DNA of 64,000 nt from Trema orientale (lineage: Eukaryota; Streptophyta; Magnoliopsida; Rosales; Cannabaceae): NCBI GenBank assembly GCA_002914845.1, contig JXTC01000048.1:1299997-1363996 (forward strand). Direction: 5' to 3'. A program made the position numbers and the translations under genes. Position 1 is the stretch's first letter. Every line of letters starts with the position of its first letter. Shown here one piece after another: positions 40,066-51,296 of the stretch. Under the pieces are notes generated by a model. That model saw only the letters and a list, made by a program, of their open reading frames with translations, ran no database searches and was not told where the DNA came from.

Positions 40066-40200
40066 GACACACACACAGACACACACATTTTGAATTCATA
40101 AATTTTTCACTGGTTATCGATTATCGTATAATGAAGTAACTCTCATTTAGTGTGTTGTGCTAACGGCAACTGATAGAATTTTGTCTCAATATATCTTAGG
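39300..40200. other. Intergenic DNA with an unassigned GC-richer patch and CT/CA microsatellites
   Basis: 39600-40020 has balanced composition and short frames on both strands (for instance a 66-codon minus frame at 39765-39965), but I recognise no protein family in any of them. It might be a decayed gene fragment. It ends in a compound microsatellite, CT at 40021-40052 then CA/CAGA to 40087. Confidence 0.4.
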
Positions 40201-40649
40201 GCCGTTTGGTACGGGGTTTCCAAATTTTCGAATTAATGGAATATAAAAGAGGTGATATAATCATCTACTATCTTGAATAATTATGTTTGATTATGTATTA
40301 GAATCTTGTCCACGATTCCCAGGTAGGTTAGAATATTATGTTTGGTTTAACTGCTAATATACTAATATTTTATTTTATTTTTGGTAAATACCTTGAATAA
40401 TTATTTTATATAATAATTAAATATTCCATCAAACGAAAAATTTTCTTATAAAATAATGAATTCAGCTATTTTAATCTAAATTAATTATAAGCGAAAATTC
40501 TAAAATAGTGAATAATTTCAACGAAATCTGATCAACTTCTTCTTTTTAATTTTTTTTCTTTTAAATTTAATATATACAAATTAAGAGTACAATACATACT
40601 AAAATAATAACAAGAGGGACAACAACAAAATCCAAAAAAGAAAAAAAAA
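40200..40649. other. Possible truncated MITE end
   Basis: GGGCCGTTTGGTACGGGG at 40200 resembles the terminus of hAT-like MITEs common in plants, followed by ATTCC-poor AT-rich sequence. No matching right end occurs before the LTR sequence that starts at 40650, so the element would be truncated by it. Tentative. Confidence 0.3.
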
Positions 40650-41898
40650 TTTAGATATATTAAAATAGGGCCGTCATGCTGTCCATTTTTCTATAAAACT
40701 TAATTAACTATTTTATTAAAAACCAGAGCATCATTTGAACTTAAATCACTGTATGGCTATTTTTATATATCAGTTAAAAGTACACGTGTCATAGGATCAT
40801 ACATGAGTACGAGGTTAGCATCATGGGGTTTTTACACTATGGCACTGCGGCCCCACTGATGGTGCAGAGTCTATGAATCTACGCGGGGTATTTCTTCTGA
40901 TTACCTCCCCATTTCGCAGGCGTAGGCAATGCGGTTGCCCCTCTAGGTTTGGTAGGTGACACGTCGGTATCCCCTCCCGTTATGGGCTAGTGTCAGGTAG
41001 ACCGTATGGCACACGTGGTGCTAACATCCTGGTTTCTATTGATGAGAGGTGGTGAACTCATGGGTATGGATGGATTTGTGTCATGTGTTTGTGGACTGAT
41101 TAGTTTTTAGATATCATGCTTTCTGTACATCTATATATATGTATGTGCATACATACTATTGATTTTGGATACTTTTATGTATATATGCACATATAGTTTT
41201 GCGAATGTGTTTTGGATTAAACTAACCATGCATGGGCTTTCCATCATTAAAAAGATTTTTAAATGAGGTAACGGTTTCTCTACTGAGCTCTCGAGTTCAC
41301 CTTTCCTATTTTCCTTCCTTTCAGGTGGTTGTTTATTCGAGTCAGTTGTCTCGATGGTTAGGCAAGTCGCTTAGCTTACGTTTATGGTCTTATTCCTATT
41401 CCTCTTTGGTTGGTCCTTATATCATGTCATATCTTTTTTCATTTCAAACTATTTAGCTAAGTTTGTTGTTTATGCTAAGTGAATGTATGAGGATGTTATT
41501 ACTACTATTTGAGGATTTGATGTATAAATGGGACACTATAGTTCCCAAGGAGCATATTTTCAAAGTTTTAGGTACTTGGAGTTTTGACTAACTCTGTAAA
41601 TTAATTTTTAGACTTTCCTACTCAAGATTTATTAAATTCATTTAATCAATGCTAGATTTTTATTAAACTAAGTTTTTGTACAACTTAACTATGTTTTCTT
41701 GAATCTTAATCGGCGTTTCTTTCTTGATAAACTAAACTAAAGATGAGCTCCTTTTTTACATAAAGTTTCTAATGATTTGAGGACTAAAATGGAAAATCCA
41801 AGTACTTGGTTTCTTACAAATTTTTACAAATTCTTTATTTATCTTTATTTACACTCAAAATTACTAAAAGTCACGGCCTTAGATTTTCAGTCGTGACA
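40650..41898 (+). mobile_element. LTR1 of a LARD-like element, 5'-truncated
   Basis: Homologous to the 3' part of LTR2 (53255-54481) over its whole length and, in part, to LTR3 (59633-60011). It ends in TCGTGACA, followed at about 41903 by TTAGTATCAGAG, a mutated tRNA-iMet primer-binding site. The first kilobase of the LTR is missing. Divergence from LTR2 is visible throughout but modest. Confidence 0.8.
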
Positions 41899-44173
41899 GA
41901 ATTAGTATCAGAGTACAGTTTCAGATTCGTCTAGGATCATGCCTGTGTTAATTTTTAATGTTTAAAAATGTTTTGGAAATAGTTTTGACAAATACCTGAT
42001 ATATATCGCTTGCGAATTGGCTAGATAAGTTACTTTTGCCCCTATTCCTTCCAAGCCCTCTCTTAAACCTCTACAAAGTGAAATTCTAGTATCTTTGGGA
42101 TGGTGATTTCCCAAGAATTTTCGTCTCGGATGTGTCAGGTTGACATGAGACTATTAAATTCTACTCTTAACGTAATCCCTTGCTTCGAATGGACGTTCGT
42201 TCTTGCACTTTTCCGTCCATTCGGATTGTAGGCTACATGAACCTCATAGGTTCTGATATAGCAATTCGGTATCTTGCATCTTGGTTGTTATGTTTTGACT
42301 GTCTTATGGATTGTCTATATGTTGTCACTCGGATTTTGTTATCACTTTTGTTTGTAGTATTTGATTGTGGTTGTATTTTCTTGGGGATTTTTGCTTGCAA
42401 TACACTGGTTTGGTGTTTGCACTTCACTGATGTGGGTTGACTTTATTAGTGTTTATTAGACTGAGATATTACTTTCTTAGAATTGATATTTTCGTGATTA
42501 CCCGATTTGGATACATCGTGACTTGGTAATATATATGCAGTGTCCATGTTAATGATACTTTTTGCATAGCTTGCTCATTGATTAAGTGATTAGTTTGATA
42601 TTTTGAGATATTGTTTAACTATAGTGATTGCATATCTCTAGTTTCATCAAGTTCTGTTATTGTGGTTCTTTGAATGAGAATTCTTGAGTTGTTGAGGGTT
42701 TAGTTAGATTTAAAACCGAGTCATTTGATTTTGGAACTTTTGGAAATACTAAGTCGACAATTAACATTTTGAATGGCGTAGATCTTTGTATTTGACCAAA
42801 GTGAGATATTTATTTTCAAAGAGATTGTGAACATTTTGGCATTGGTTAGTTGAGAGTAATACACTTTTTTTCAAAGGAAGTATTATTTTAAATTAATATG
42901 TCACTTTGAGACTAAGCCTTGTGAAACAACCAACCTATTCGTATATTAGTGAGATTTTATTTTACATTAGGTGATGTTGATTTGAAGGACCTCTAGACCA
43001 AAGTAAATTATTTTTATAAATGTATATGCATAAATCAAGCTTTGTAAATTCCTTTTTAAATTTTGGACTTAGTAGATTACTAAATATTTTTCAGCCTCTA
43101 CTTAATACTTGATTTGAGATCAAATGAATGCTTTCGAAAATTGACTTACAAGTTTACTGAAAAAAAAAGGATGGATGTAAGTCACTTAAGAAAAGTTTTG
43201 AAAAAAAAGATATTCACAAGTTCGACTACTCGGTAAACTTTGGTGTGGATTGAAAATAATTTTGTGGGGAGAAATCTTTAGCTTCACGCATGTATTTGAA
43301 GAGTTATGCATGTAATTTCTCTAGGATAATATTGTTTAGAAGATATAAACTTGATATGATTACTTGCATTATAAAAATCCTTATTGGGTGAAAATGTTTG
43401 AATTAGGAATTATGATTTAAATCCTGTGAAGCTTGTCATTTGTGTCTTGTGCGCTCGATGGTCCAAATTGCATGTTTCTTCTAAATTTTCTTTAATATGG
43501 TTTATCTTGTTGGTTAATGCATGGTCCCTTGGTGTTCGTTGGATTGTTGAGTCATTATGATTCATGCTAACTTAATTTTTACGGTGTGAACAAGCTGCAT
43601 TCGATTTTGCAGAACTTGTCATAATTGGATTTTGGGCATTGTGTAATTGGTTTTGACCAGTAGCCCCAGTGTTGAGAAGACTTGGGAGGAGAATGAAATT
43701 TAGATTTTCAAATTAATGAATGGTATTGAGTTACATACTTTGACTTTATATTTGATGGGTTTTTGAGTTGTGAATATTAATGTGTAATGCTCTTCTTGAA
43801 GGTTTAATTGTAGCTTTCCAATTCATGGAGTTTATGTATATATATTAACTAGTTGGTTATACCTAGTATAAATCTTTATTAACTATTAATGTTTATTTTA
43901 AAAGGCTAAGTGAGAATTGGTGTTTGTTTTACCCATTTTGAGAAAATATTTTGACAATATTTTACACTTTAATATTTTCTAAACTACCTTATTTTCCTTA
44001 AAAAAAAAAGTGTGAACTTTCAAACTTTTTGAGAAACTTGTTTGATTGTTTTGGAAAATATTTTAGAATTCTACAAAAAGTATCCCATCGTGTCTGGTTG
44101 TGATATGGATTGAGGTCCAAATGTTTTATTAGTTTTGAAAGAAAAATCGGCCATGGTGATTTAAATATGGCCT
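41899..44173 (+). mobile_element. Non-coding internal region, unit 1 (left part)
   Basis: Colinear with 54482-57073 of unit 2, apart from a block at about 42640-42780 that unit 2 lacks. All frames are short and none matches gag or pol, in either unit, so the lack of coding is shared and old. That is the definition of a large retrotransposon derivative (LARD) that would depend on proteins supplied in trans. Confidence 0.75.
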
Positions 44174-44469
44174 TGTAACACCACTGGGCCTCACCCAAAA
44201 GTGTTAGCTTTAAGGTACTTTTGGGCTCATAGGCCATCACTTAAATACCCATGATCTTCCCAGAGCATACCTGATGTAGGACTTGGGGCGTTACAATCTC
44301 TCCCCGTTAAAGGCCTATCGTCCTCGTTAAGGGGTCCACATTCAGTAGTCCACGTATAACCCCTATGGGCGGGGTCCATATTCACCACGATTTCGGCCCG
44401 TGGCAGCCTTCCAAGGCCCACACAGATATGGACTAGGTCGGCTCTGATACCATTTAATTGTAACACCAC
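44174..44469 (-). mobile_element. TRIM-like LTR retroelement fragment
   Basis: On the minus strand a TG...CA segment of 122 bp (44295 to 44174: TGTAACGCCCC... to GGTGTTACA), with a TATA-like GGGTATTTAAG, looks like a short LTR. It is preceded by a polypurine tract (AACGGGGAGAGAT) and, 145 bp before that, by TGGTATCAGAGC (44452-44441), a perfect tRNA-iMet primer-binding site. The whole internal part is under 170 bp, as in terminal-repeat retrotransposons in miniature. The 5' LTR is reduced to TGTAACACCAC at 44459. Confidence 0.6.
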
Positions 44470-44635
44470 CTTAGTCTAAGGTTATTAGATTAGAAGATAT
44501 TATCATTGAATTCCTTAAACTTTAAAAGAAATGCGGAATATTTTTTTTTTATAAAATAAATATCTCATTAAAGTCTCTATTAAATTCATAAAGAAAATAC
44601 TAACAATAATTTGAAAGTCATGTAAGCTAAAGAAA

Positions 44636-44861
44636 NNNNNNNNNNNNNNNNNNNNNNNNNNNNNNNNNNNNNNNNNNNNNNNNNNNNNNNNNNNNNNNNN
44701 NNNNNNNNNNNNNNNNNNNNNNNNNNNNNNNNNNNNNNNNNNNNNNNNNNNNNNNNNNNNNNNNNNNNNNNNNNNNNNNNNNNNNNNNNNNNNNNNNNNN
44801 NNNNNNNNNNNNNNNNNNNNNNNNNNNNNNNNNNNNNNNNNNNNNNNNNNNNNNNNNNNNN
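44636..44861. other. Assembly gap, 226 N
   Basis: A run of undetermined bases. Frames drawn across it are meaningless. The flanks are AT-rich, non-coding and unassigned (44470-44635 and 44862-45100). Confidence 1.
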
Positions 44862-45110
44862 GAAACATACCATTTTATAAAATAATGTCATGCATATGGA
44901 TGACCATGCCTCACATAAAATAATATGTTATATGTCATCAATTTCCACGTAAAACAAATATAACACATAATTATACAATGTAAAACATATAAACAATTAA
45001 AGCAGTTAAGTATGGTTTACTTACTTTAAATCCAAGCGAAAATAAAAAGTCAAGAAAAGTGAGAATATCCTCCGAATATTTACGATGTACGTGACCGTTG
45101 CAACTTGTTG

Positions 45111-45221
45111 AAGCGCACTGAGGAGTGGGCCAGTGGACTGAGCATCCCTCTCTCGGTCCTCGATGACCACCCTATACTAGATTTGGCGATCGACGGCTCA
45201 GACGAGGTTTACCCAGATCTC
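45111..45221 (+). pseudogene. Ribose-5-phosphate isomerase gene fragment
   Basis: One open frame of about 37 codons reads SIPLSVLDDHPILDLAIDGS and then DEVYPDL. This matches the conserved core of ribose-5-phosphate isomerase A (consensus IPLS-LDDHP-LDLAIDGADEVDP-L), which interconverts ribose-5-phosphate and ribulose-5-phosphate. The catalytic-region DGADE is altered to DGSDE and there is no start, upstream part or downstream KGRGGA motif. Instead the frame runs into a CT microsatellite. It is a dead captured fragment within transposon-rich DNA. Confidence 0.75.
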
Positions 45222-46317
45222 TCTCTCTCTCTGTATTTCTCTCTGTATGTTCTTTATTTATCATAATTGATTTTGCATTATTTTCTTTCTAGGTTTTGTT
45301 ATGCCTTTTTGTTGATTTCTTTTTCTGGGTATCTTTTGACATATACTAATCTGGAACATACGGAGGAAGTGAATGATTTCTGGGGATTTTTCAATTGAGT
45401 TGAGCCTTTATTTTTCAATTGATTTCTGGGAATTTGCTAACATCAAGAGATGTGTTAGACTAATCCAAGTCTATTCATTAACTCAACGCTTATTGTGGGA
45501 TCTAGTAATAAATTATAGGCTCCTGGTAAGAGACCGACACATACGTGATGATGGGTACATGGCTTTAGCAGTATTTTAACTCTTATGGTTGGATTCATGG
45601 GACTACGCCCATAGACGATCATCGAGTCATAATCTGTCTTGAGTGCGCAAGTGACTAATATAAGGTTGTATAAAGTTGATGTGGTCCAACCTGGTCCTTG
45701 TTGATGTGGTCCCATCTGAGTATAAGGTTGTAGTATTTGCTTTGTTCCTAATGTAGTGATTTAGTGTAAATTGCTTGAGGGTGATCGGCTCATTGGAGTG
45801 TTCACATGGAAAAGTCGTCTCTCTGTGAGTACTTTAATATCCCTTCTTTGAATTAATACACGCAGAAGAAAAGTTGTCTATATATGCTTATATGTTCTTA
45901 ATTTTGGGCATGGTTTCAGCCTGATGATATATAATTATTAAAACTTCAAATAAATAAGGCTTAACATGTTAACAAGTAGACTAATAATGATAGCATAATT
46001 TGATAATTTGACTGCAAAAGTCTAAATTCTCTATATATGATTAGGAATAGACATTATAAACATATTAAGGTCCATGATTTTTCTCCATTAGTTCAATAGT
46101 TTTTGCATTGTAATGTTATGTATCCTTATCACTTATCAGTACCAACTTCCGTTACCTATAAGTAAATCCATAATTTTGCTGACTAATGTTCATCTAGCTG
46201 TCCTGTTAATATAGGAGTACTCTCGTCTGATTTCATTTATTTATTTATTGCACAAAGTTATTTTAAGTTCATTGCTTATGTCTAATCATCCTAATATTAG
46301 ATGTATACATTGTGTAG

Positions 46318-46389
46318 GAACTTGAAAGATCTTTGTCTTGGAGGAACATTGGCACCAGAACTTAAAGACCTTGCCCACAAAAAATCAAT
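46318..46389 (+). pseudogene. Captured 72-bp LRR exon of a receptor-like kinase
   Basis: Bounded by TGTAG and GTAAGC splice-like sites and exactly 72 bp long, the standard size of plant LRR exons. The frame reads NLKDLCLGGTLAPELKDLAH, resembling the first repeats of LRR receptor kinases (LxGTLAPELGxLxxL). A second short piece at 46838-46960 (PIQESAAPALAPA) may come from the same gene. The surrounding introns and kinase domain are absent, so this is a relic. Confidence 0.55.
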
Positions 46390-47209
46390 GTAAGCATTTC
46401 TTATACAATCAAGAAAATTTCTATGACTTAATTTTAAGTCTTCATCGCTCCTTGTATTATAGTTTGTTGAGAAAACACATATTGTGCATATATGTAGATG
46501 ATTGATGATATTTGTTTCTTTTTAAAGTTAAATATTCCGTTAATGGATGATAGTATTAAAGTTAAATCTTGTTAATCACGCTATCTGTGTTAGGTAATTA
46601 CGTGTGACTAAGGTTTTGTTTTGGGGGCATGGGGTGAATGCTCATGAATCATTCTAGAGTTCTTTAAATCACTCTAATTTGGCATGCGACTTGCCATTAA
46701 TAGCACTAAAAAAGGTCAATTACAAAAGTTCAGGCTTTTTCGTATGCTGTTATGAGCTTGCCTATGACATATTGTAATACCATGTTGATTTTCTTTTTGT
46801 TTTCTTCTTTTGTTTATTTGTTTCTTCTTTTGTTTAGGCCAATCCAAGAATCTGCAGCACCAGCTCTAGCTCCTGCCATACAAGTCTACAGCCTCTTTCA
46901 TGACATACTTTGTCATGATACACAGAACATGTTACGCAACTATCTGTAGGTACTTAATTTTTTCAAAAAAATCATATTGCTTGAACAGACTGTAAGCACA
47001 CACGCTATTTAAGATACGTTTTGTAAGGAAAATGAGAATTAGGAAGTTAAGAAGCTCTAGAAGCGAATCTAAATCATAATGTTTTTTATATGTTTTTTAT
47101 ATGATATATATGTTGCCATCTCGTGGCATACTATCAATTATTACACACACTGACATAATATCAATTATATTCTTTGAATTATGTTAGGAAGTTACACACT
47201 TAATCAAAT

Positions 47210-48056
47210 ATGTCGTCTATGCAAGAAGTAACAGGATCATGTGACATTGGTGGTCAAGATGATGATTATGTATCTTCTGTAGGCACCCAAGAAGTACGAT
47301 CTCATGGCATTGAAAGAAATGATAGTGATAAAAATGATAGTGAGAGTGGAACAAAAAAATGAAGGCTTACATCTATTGTATGGGAGTATTTTAAAAGGCA
47401 AAAAATTAATGGAGTGATGAAAGCAGTTTGTGGTCATTGTGGAAGGCATTTAGGGGGCAACAACCGTAATAGGACAAAATATTTACATGATCATTTAGAT
47501 AGATGTCCTCTAAGAAAAGCTCAAAATATCACGAATCCTAGGAAAACAAATGATGGAAGCCCTGCAGTTATTACTCACACTTTTGACCCTGAAGTAGCAA
47601 GAAAAAAGTTAGCACACATGATTATTCTACACGAGTACCCTTTGTCCATGGTAGAGCATGTTGGGTTCATTAAGCATGTTGGGTTCATTGAGTTTTTGAA
47701 CTTTATTTGTCCTTCATTCCAAGTGATCTCTAGAAATATTATTAGATCTGATATTTTAAAGATTTTTAGAGCTGAGAAGGATAAGACAATATAAATCTTA
47801 GAGCAAAACAAAAGTAGAATAGCTATCACTACTAATATGTGGACTGCTAATAATCAGAAAAGAGGATATATGACCGTGACAGCTCATTTCATTGATGATT
47901 GCTAGAGACATTTTTGCCATTCCTGTTAATACTGTTGCTTCAGAATCTACATTTAGCATTGGAGGTAGACATGTGGGTCCTCACCGAGCAAGACTTCATC
48001 AATCTACATTGGAGGTATTGATTTGTACTCAAAATTGGTTGCGGAATAATAAGTAA
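47210..48056 (+). pseudogene. Internally deleted hAT transposase pseudogene (BED finger plus dimerisation tail)
   Basis: From an ATG at 47210 a frame runs to a premature TGA near 47359. It resumes with a BED zinc finger (VWEYFKR, then CGHC and HDHLDRC) and the hAT N-terminal block (EVARKKLAHMIILHEYPLSM), with an 18-bp in-frame duplication giving HVGFI twice. After a TAA at about 47792 the match continues (ITTNMWTANNQKRGYMTVTA). At about 47897 it jumps directly to the C-terminal dimerisation block (IPVNTVASESTFSIGGR ... CTQNWLRNN), ending in TAA at 48054-48056. The middle of the transposase, including most catalytic residues, is deleted. A full hAT protein is some 600-700 aa; this retains perhaps 240. 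Not functional. Confidence 0.88.
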
Positions 48057-48884
48057 GGTAGACATGGTTTTCAAATTTTTTAAAGATGTTTTCTTAATCT
48101 TGTCATGATAGTTTACTAACAATTTTATGCTGGTTTGCTTTATAGCAATGGCTGAAATTCTCACATTGAATAATGAAGATACGGATGTAGATCCATCATT
48201 AGTATTTTTTTTTTAAAACTTTCTTGACTAGTTGGTTACTTTATTTATATTTACATTAATATTTGTTTTATTTTTTTGTCACAGGAGCCATATGCAGTTG
48301 AGCTAGAGGAATAGGAGCCATATGTGATTGAGCTAGAAGATTAGGAGAAAATTTTAGTTGTGTTATATTGGATTTCTGTCAAATTTGCTTTATGTATGTT
48401 TATACCATTACTTTTTTTTTGTTAAAATTGTTTGTGCACTTTTTATAGGCCTAGCCTTTCAATGTCGAAAGCCTCACAAATATTATAAATTTCTTGGACT
48501 TTGGATGGACGTCCTATGATCTAAGCCCAAATGACGAAATAAATGACCCATTCTAGAAAATTAAGCACATCTGTCTAATCTAATAGTAATGTCCTTTATT
48601 ACGAATGTTATTTTAATTTAATCAAGAATACCATATACCCCTAAATGATTTTAAGGGAAAAAACAACGTAATTTTCTAAAGTGCCATGTACTATTTAGTA
48701 ACTGTGATGTATTCTCTAATAATCCATAACATTAATACAAAATCAGTAATTAGTAATGAATAAGGAATATATTAAAAAGCTTATAAAAATAGAATATTCT
48801 AAAAAGGTAATACAACGTCAACTAAAAAAAAAATTGCATGTTCTTAAGATGGTATATATTTTGTTTTTAGAAATCTTTTTTTTT
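48057..48884. other. hAT 3' flank and AT-rich DNA
   Basis: Follows the hAT pseudogene. It includes a 30-bp imperfect direct duplication (GAGCCATATG...GAGCTAGA, 48288 and 48318), then AT-rich sequence without genes up to the resumption of LARD-like internal sequence at 48886. I could not identify the right terminus of the hAT element. Confidence 0.4.
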
Positions 48885-48885
48885 N

Positions 48886-49494
48886 GGTTTTCTTGATGAG
48901 GTTTTATACTGAATAAAAGATTTGAAATACTTTTGAAACTTTTCATGGTTTGAATACTTGCATTTCAAATTAAAGTTTGCACTAATGTTTTTACTTTGGT
49001 GAATTCCAGTTTGGGTGCTCTAGTCTTATATTTGACTAGAAATAATCTGTGTTTTGAGTTATTCCTTGCTCTAATCGGATAACAAAAAGTGGTTATGAAC
49101 CATTGGACTCTCTTTCTCATCTTCGACCTCTAAACTCGTTTATCTTGTGTGGTGTAACACAAGGATCCTTATTTTTCGTCTTAAACTTTATTCGATTATG
49201 TTATGTACTTGAAAGGGGACTCCTATTAAGAGTCATTGACTTAGAGATTATCGAGGTCCAGGATCTAGCTACAGATAAATGGGTATATCCCTGGAGATTA
49301 TTGATCTGGTGTGATCAGCGGGGCAGTATTCTTATATCTGACATTTGGTCTCCTGTTCTATTATGGTGCTTTACAATCAGTGTTCGGAGTCTTGTGTTCC
49401 AGGCTTCTTGCCATAGTTATCATCATTATCTTTTGATCACTCACATACTTGAGGTTGTCATTTCCGACTATGGGTGTTGAGATTCTTGTACCTA
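48886..49494 (+). mobile_element. LARD-like internal region, unit 1 (right part, first half)
   Basis: Colinear with 57748-58358 of unit 2 (GGTTTTCTTGATG(A/T)GGTTTTA onward). The 125-codon frame at 49103-49480 has no family signature and is broken in unit 2, so I do not call it a gene. It is cut at 49499 by a solo LTR. Confidence 0.75.
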
Positions 49495-49499
49495 TTGTT

Positions 49500-51034
49500 T
49501 GTTATCCCAAGATTAGCTAACCCAAGAGGGGGGGTGAATTGGATTTTAAAAACTTTTGCAAACGTTTCAAATAAAACAACTAGAATATGCAAGTAACGAA
49601 TAAAGCGAGTAAAAATAGCAAGTAAACAAATACAATCTCAAAGTAAATAAATTAAGGAGGTAGGGATAGAGAGATTGCAAACGCTATTTTTACGAGGTTC
49701 GACAAACTCGATGGTTTGCCTACGTCCCCGGCCCTCCGCAACTTGCTTTGAGCTTTCCACTATCGGATCAAAGTTATGGGCTTGACCGACCCTTGTACAA
49801 ACAAGTGATTTCTCCTTAGGCACACTTAAGCCTTTACAATAGTCTTGACTCCGGCTCTATTACGCCTAACTCGGATTGTTTTGACTCCGGTGTCAACCTC
49901 ACCTATAACCGGGTTGTTTAGAATCCGGTGCCAACCTCACCTCACAAATACAAGATATATTTTGGATTGAATCACTCAACAACGATCTCTCCTCAATGTA
50001 ATTTGATACAATGTAAACTTAGGAAAAATGAGTATAAGCACAAGATATAATCTAGTTAGGCTCAAAGATTTTGTGAAATATGAATTTGAAAGTTTGATCA
50101 CAAAATGTAGGCTATTAAGACTTGTAAGAATGTTTAAGACAATGTAGGATAGCTCAAAAAGGTTATTTGAGTTTTAAAATAGCTTCTATTTATAAGTCCC
50201 ATTGAAAACTAGCCGTTTCTAGCCATTTTAAAAAGTTTCTGGAGTTTTCGGTAGACTCACCGGTAGACCGGTAGTTTCCGGTAGACTCCCGAAACTAGCC
50301 GTTGGAAGTGCGGTTGCAACGGTCGAAAAATAACGGTCAAAAATGGATTTTTCGGTCTACCGGGTGGTCTACCGGTAGCCATTTCCGGTAGGCCGGTAGC
50401 CATTTCCGGTCTACCTATAAATCTCGTTCTTTTGACAGTTTTTGACAGTTTTTGGCGTTTTTGCAAATTCTGACAGCTTTTGGCGTTTTTCAAAATGTGA
50501 CTTCTAAACATGTTTTAAACACTTTAAAATCATTAGAAAACACTCTAAAAAGAATATTTAGACTATTGCAAACTTGTTCTAATTTAATACAAGTATTTAA
50601 CAACAATTTAGAAAGTGTTCATATTAAAACAAATTTTAGTTTGCAAATAGAATATCTCTTTTTGTCCTAAATCAAATTTTGTAACTTTTAATGATCATAG
50701 AACTTAAAAAGTGTACAAATACTTTTTCAAATCAAATGAATATTTTGAAAAGAACTTTGATTTGAAAAATCTTTTTGTTAGATAATTTGAGCCCATAAAA
50801 GATCATAGGATGTGCAAACATAAATTCTCATACAAGACTAAATACTTTTACCATTTTTCTAACTAAGTCTTGTATCATTGATCTTTGATGTTCTTCATGC
50901 TTCAAATCCATCTTGAGTATCTTTTGTGATTTGTTCATCAATTTTGCTACATACTCAAGTAAATCATTAGTCCTTAATCATATGTTTGTTAATATCAAAA
51001 CATGAGTATTAGATTGAAACCTAAAAGGTCAACA
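49500..51034 (+). mobile_element. Solo LTR, 1535 bp, with 5-bp target duplication
   Basis: It starts TGTTATCCCAAG and ends GGTCAACA (TG...CA), flanked by the direct repeat TTGTT at 49495-49499 and 51035-51039. Unit 2 of the LARD-like family shows the unoccupied site (CCTATTATTGAGCC near 58352-58365), which proves a discrete insertion. No internal region or second LTR is present, so it arose by LTR-LTR recombination. The sequence AGAGGGGGGGTGAATTGG near its start is a word I associate with plant LTR retrotransposons. Superfamily not assigned. Confidence 0.85.
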
Positions 51035-51039
51035 TTGTT

Positions 51040-51296
51040 GAGCCATCTCATACTTCCATATATCTTCGAGCGCACCCCTATTCTATACAATTGTGAGGGT
51101 TAGTATAATGGCGGGGTTTTGGTGTTAAGTGAGGAGTATCTAATCACATGCTTTCATTAACGAACATTCAGTTTAATACTTTTAAATTCCATAGTCAAGT
51201 GTTCACTACACTTCCAGTGACTATTTCTTATGATCCTATTCATACTCTCGGTTTGTACTTGAATTTTAGGACGAAATTCCTTTAAGGAGGGGAGAA
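51040..51296 (+). mobile_element. LARD-like internal region, unit 1 (3' end with polypurine tract)
   Basis: Colinear with 58360-58618. It ends AGGACGAAATTCCTTTAAGG then AGGGGAGAA just before the LTR. The first word matches the 3' end of Ty3/gypsy (chromovirus/Tekay-like) polyproteins, the second is the polypurine tract. The family therefore descends from a gypsy element that lost its genes. Confidence 0.7.

Noticed and set aside
42180..42440. 86-codon plus-strand hydrophobic frame
   Set aside because: It belongs to the same non-coding internal region; the equivalent place at about 54770-55020 is broken by stops.
44515..44891. Frames of 117 and 101 codons on the minus strand
   Set aside because: They run through the 226-N gap and contain almost no real residues.
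49103..49480. 125-codon plus-strand frame as a gene
   Set aside because: It lies in LARD-like internal sequence, has no family signature, and is interrupted in the second unit (57960-58340).
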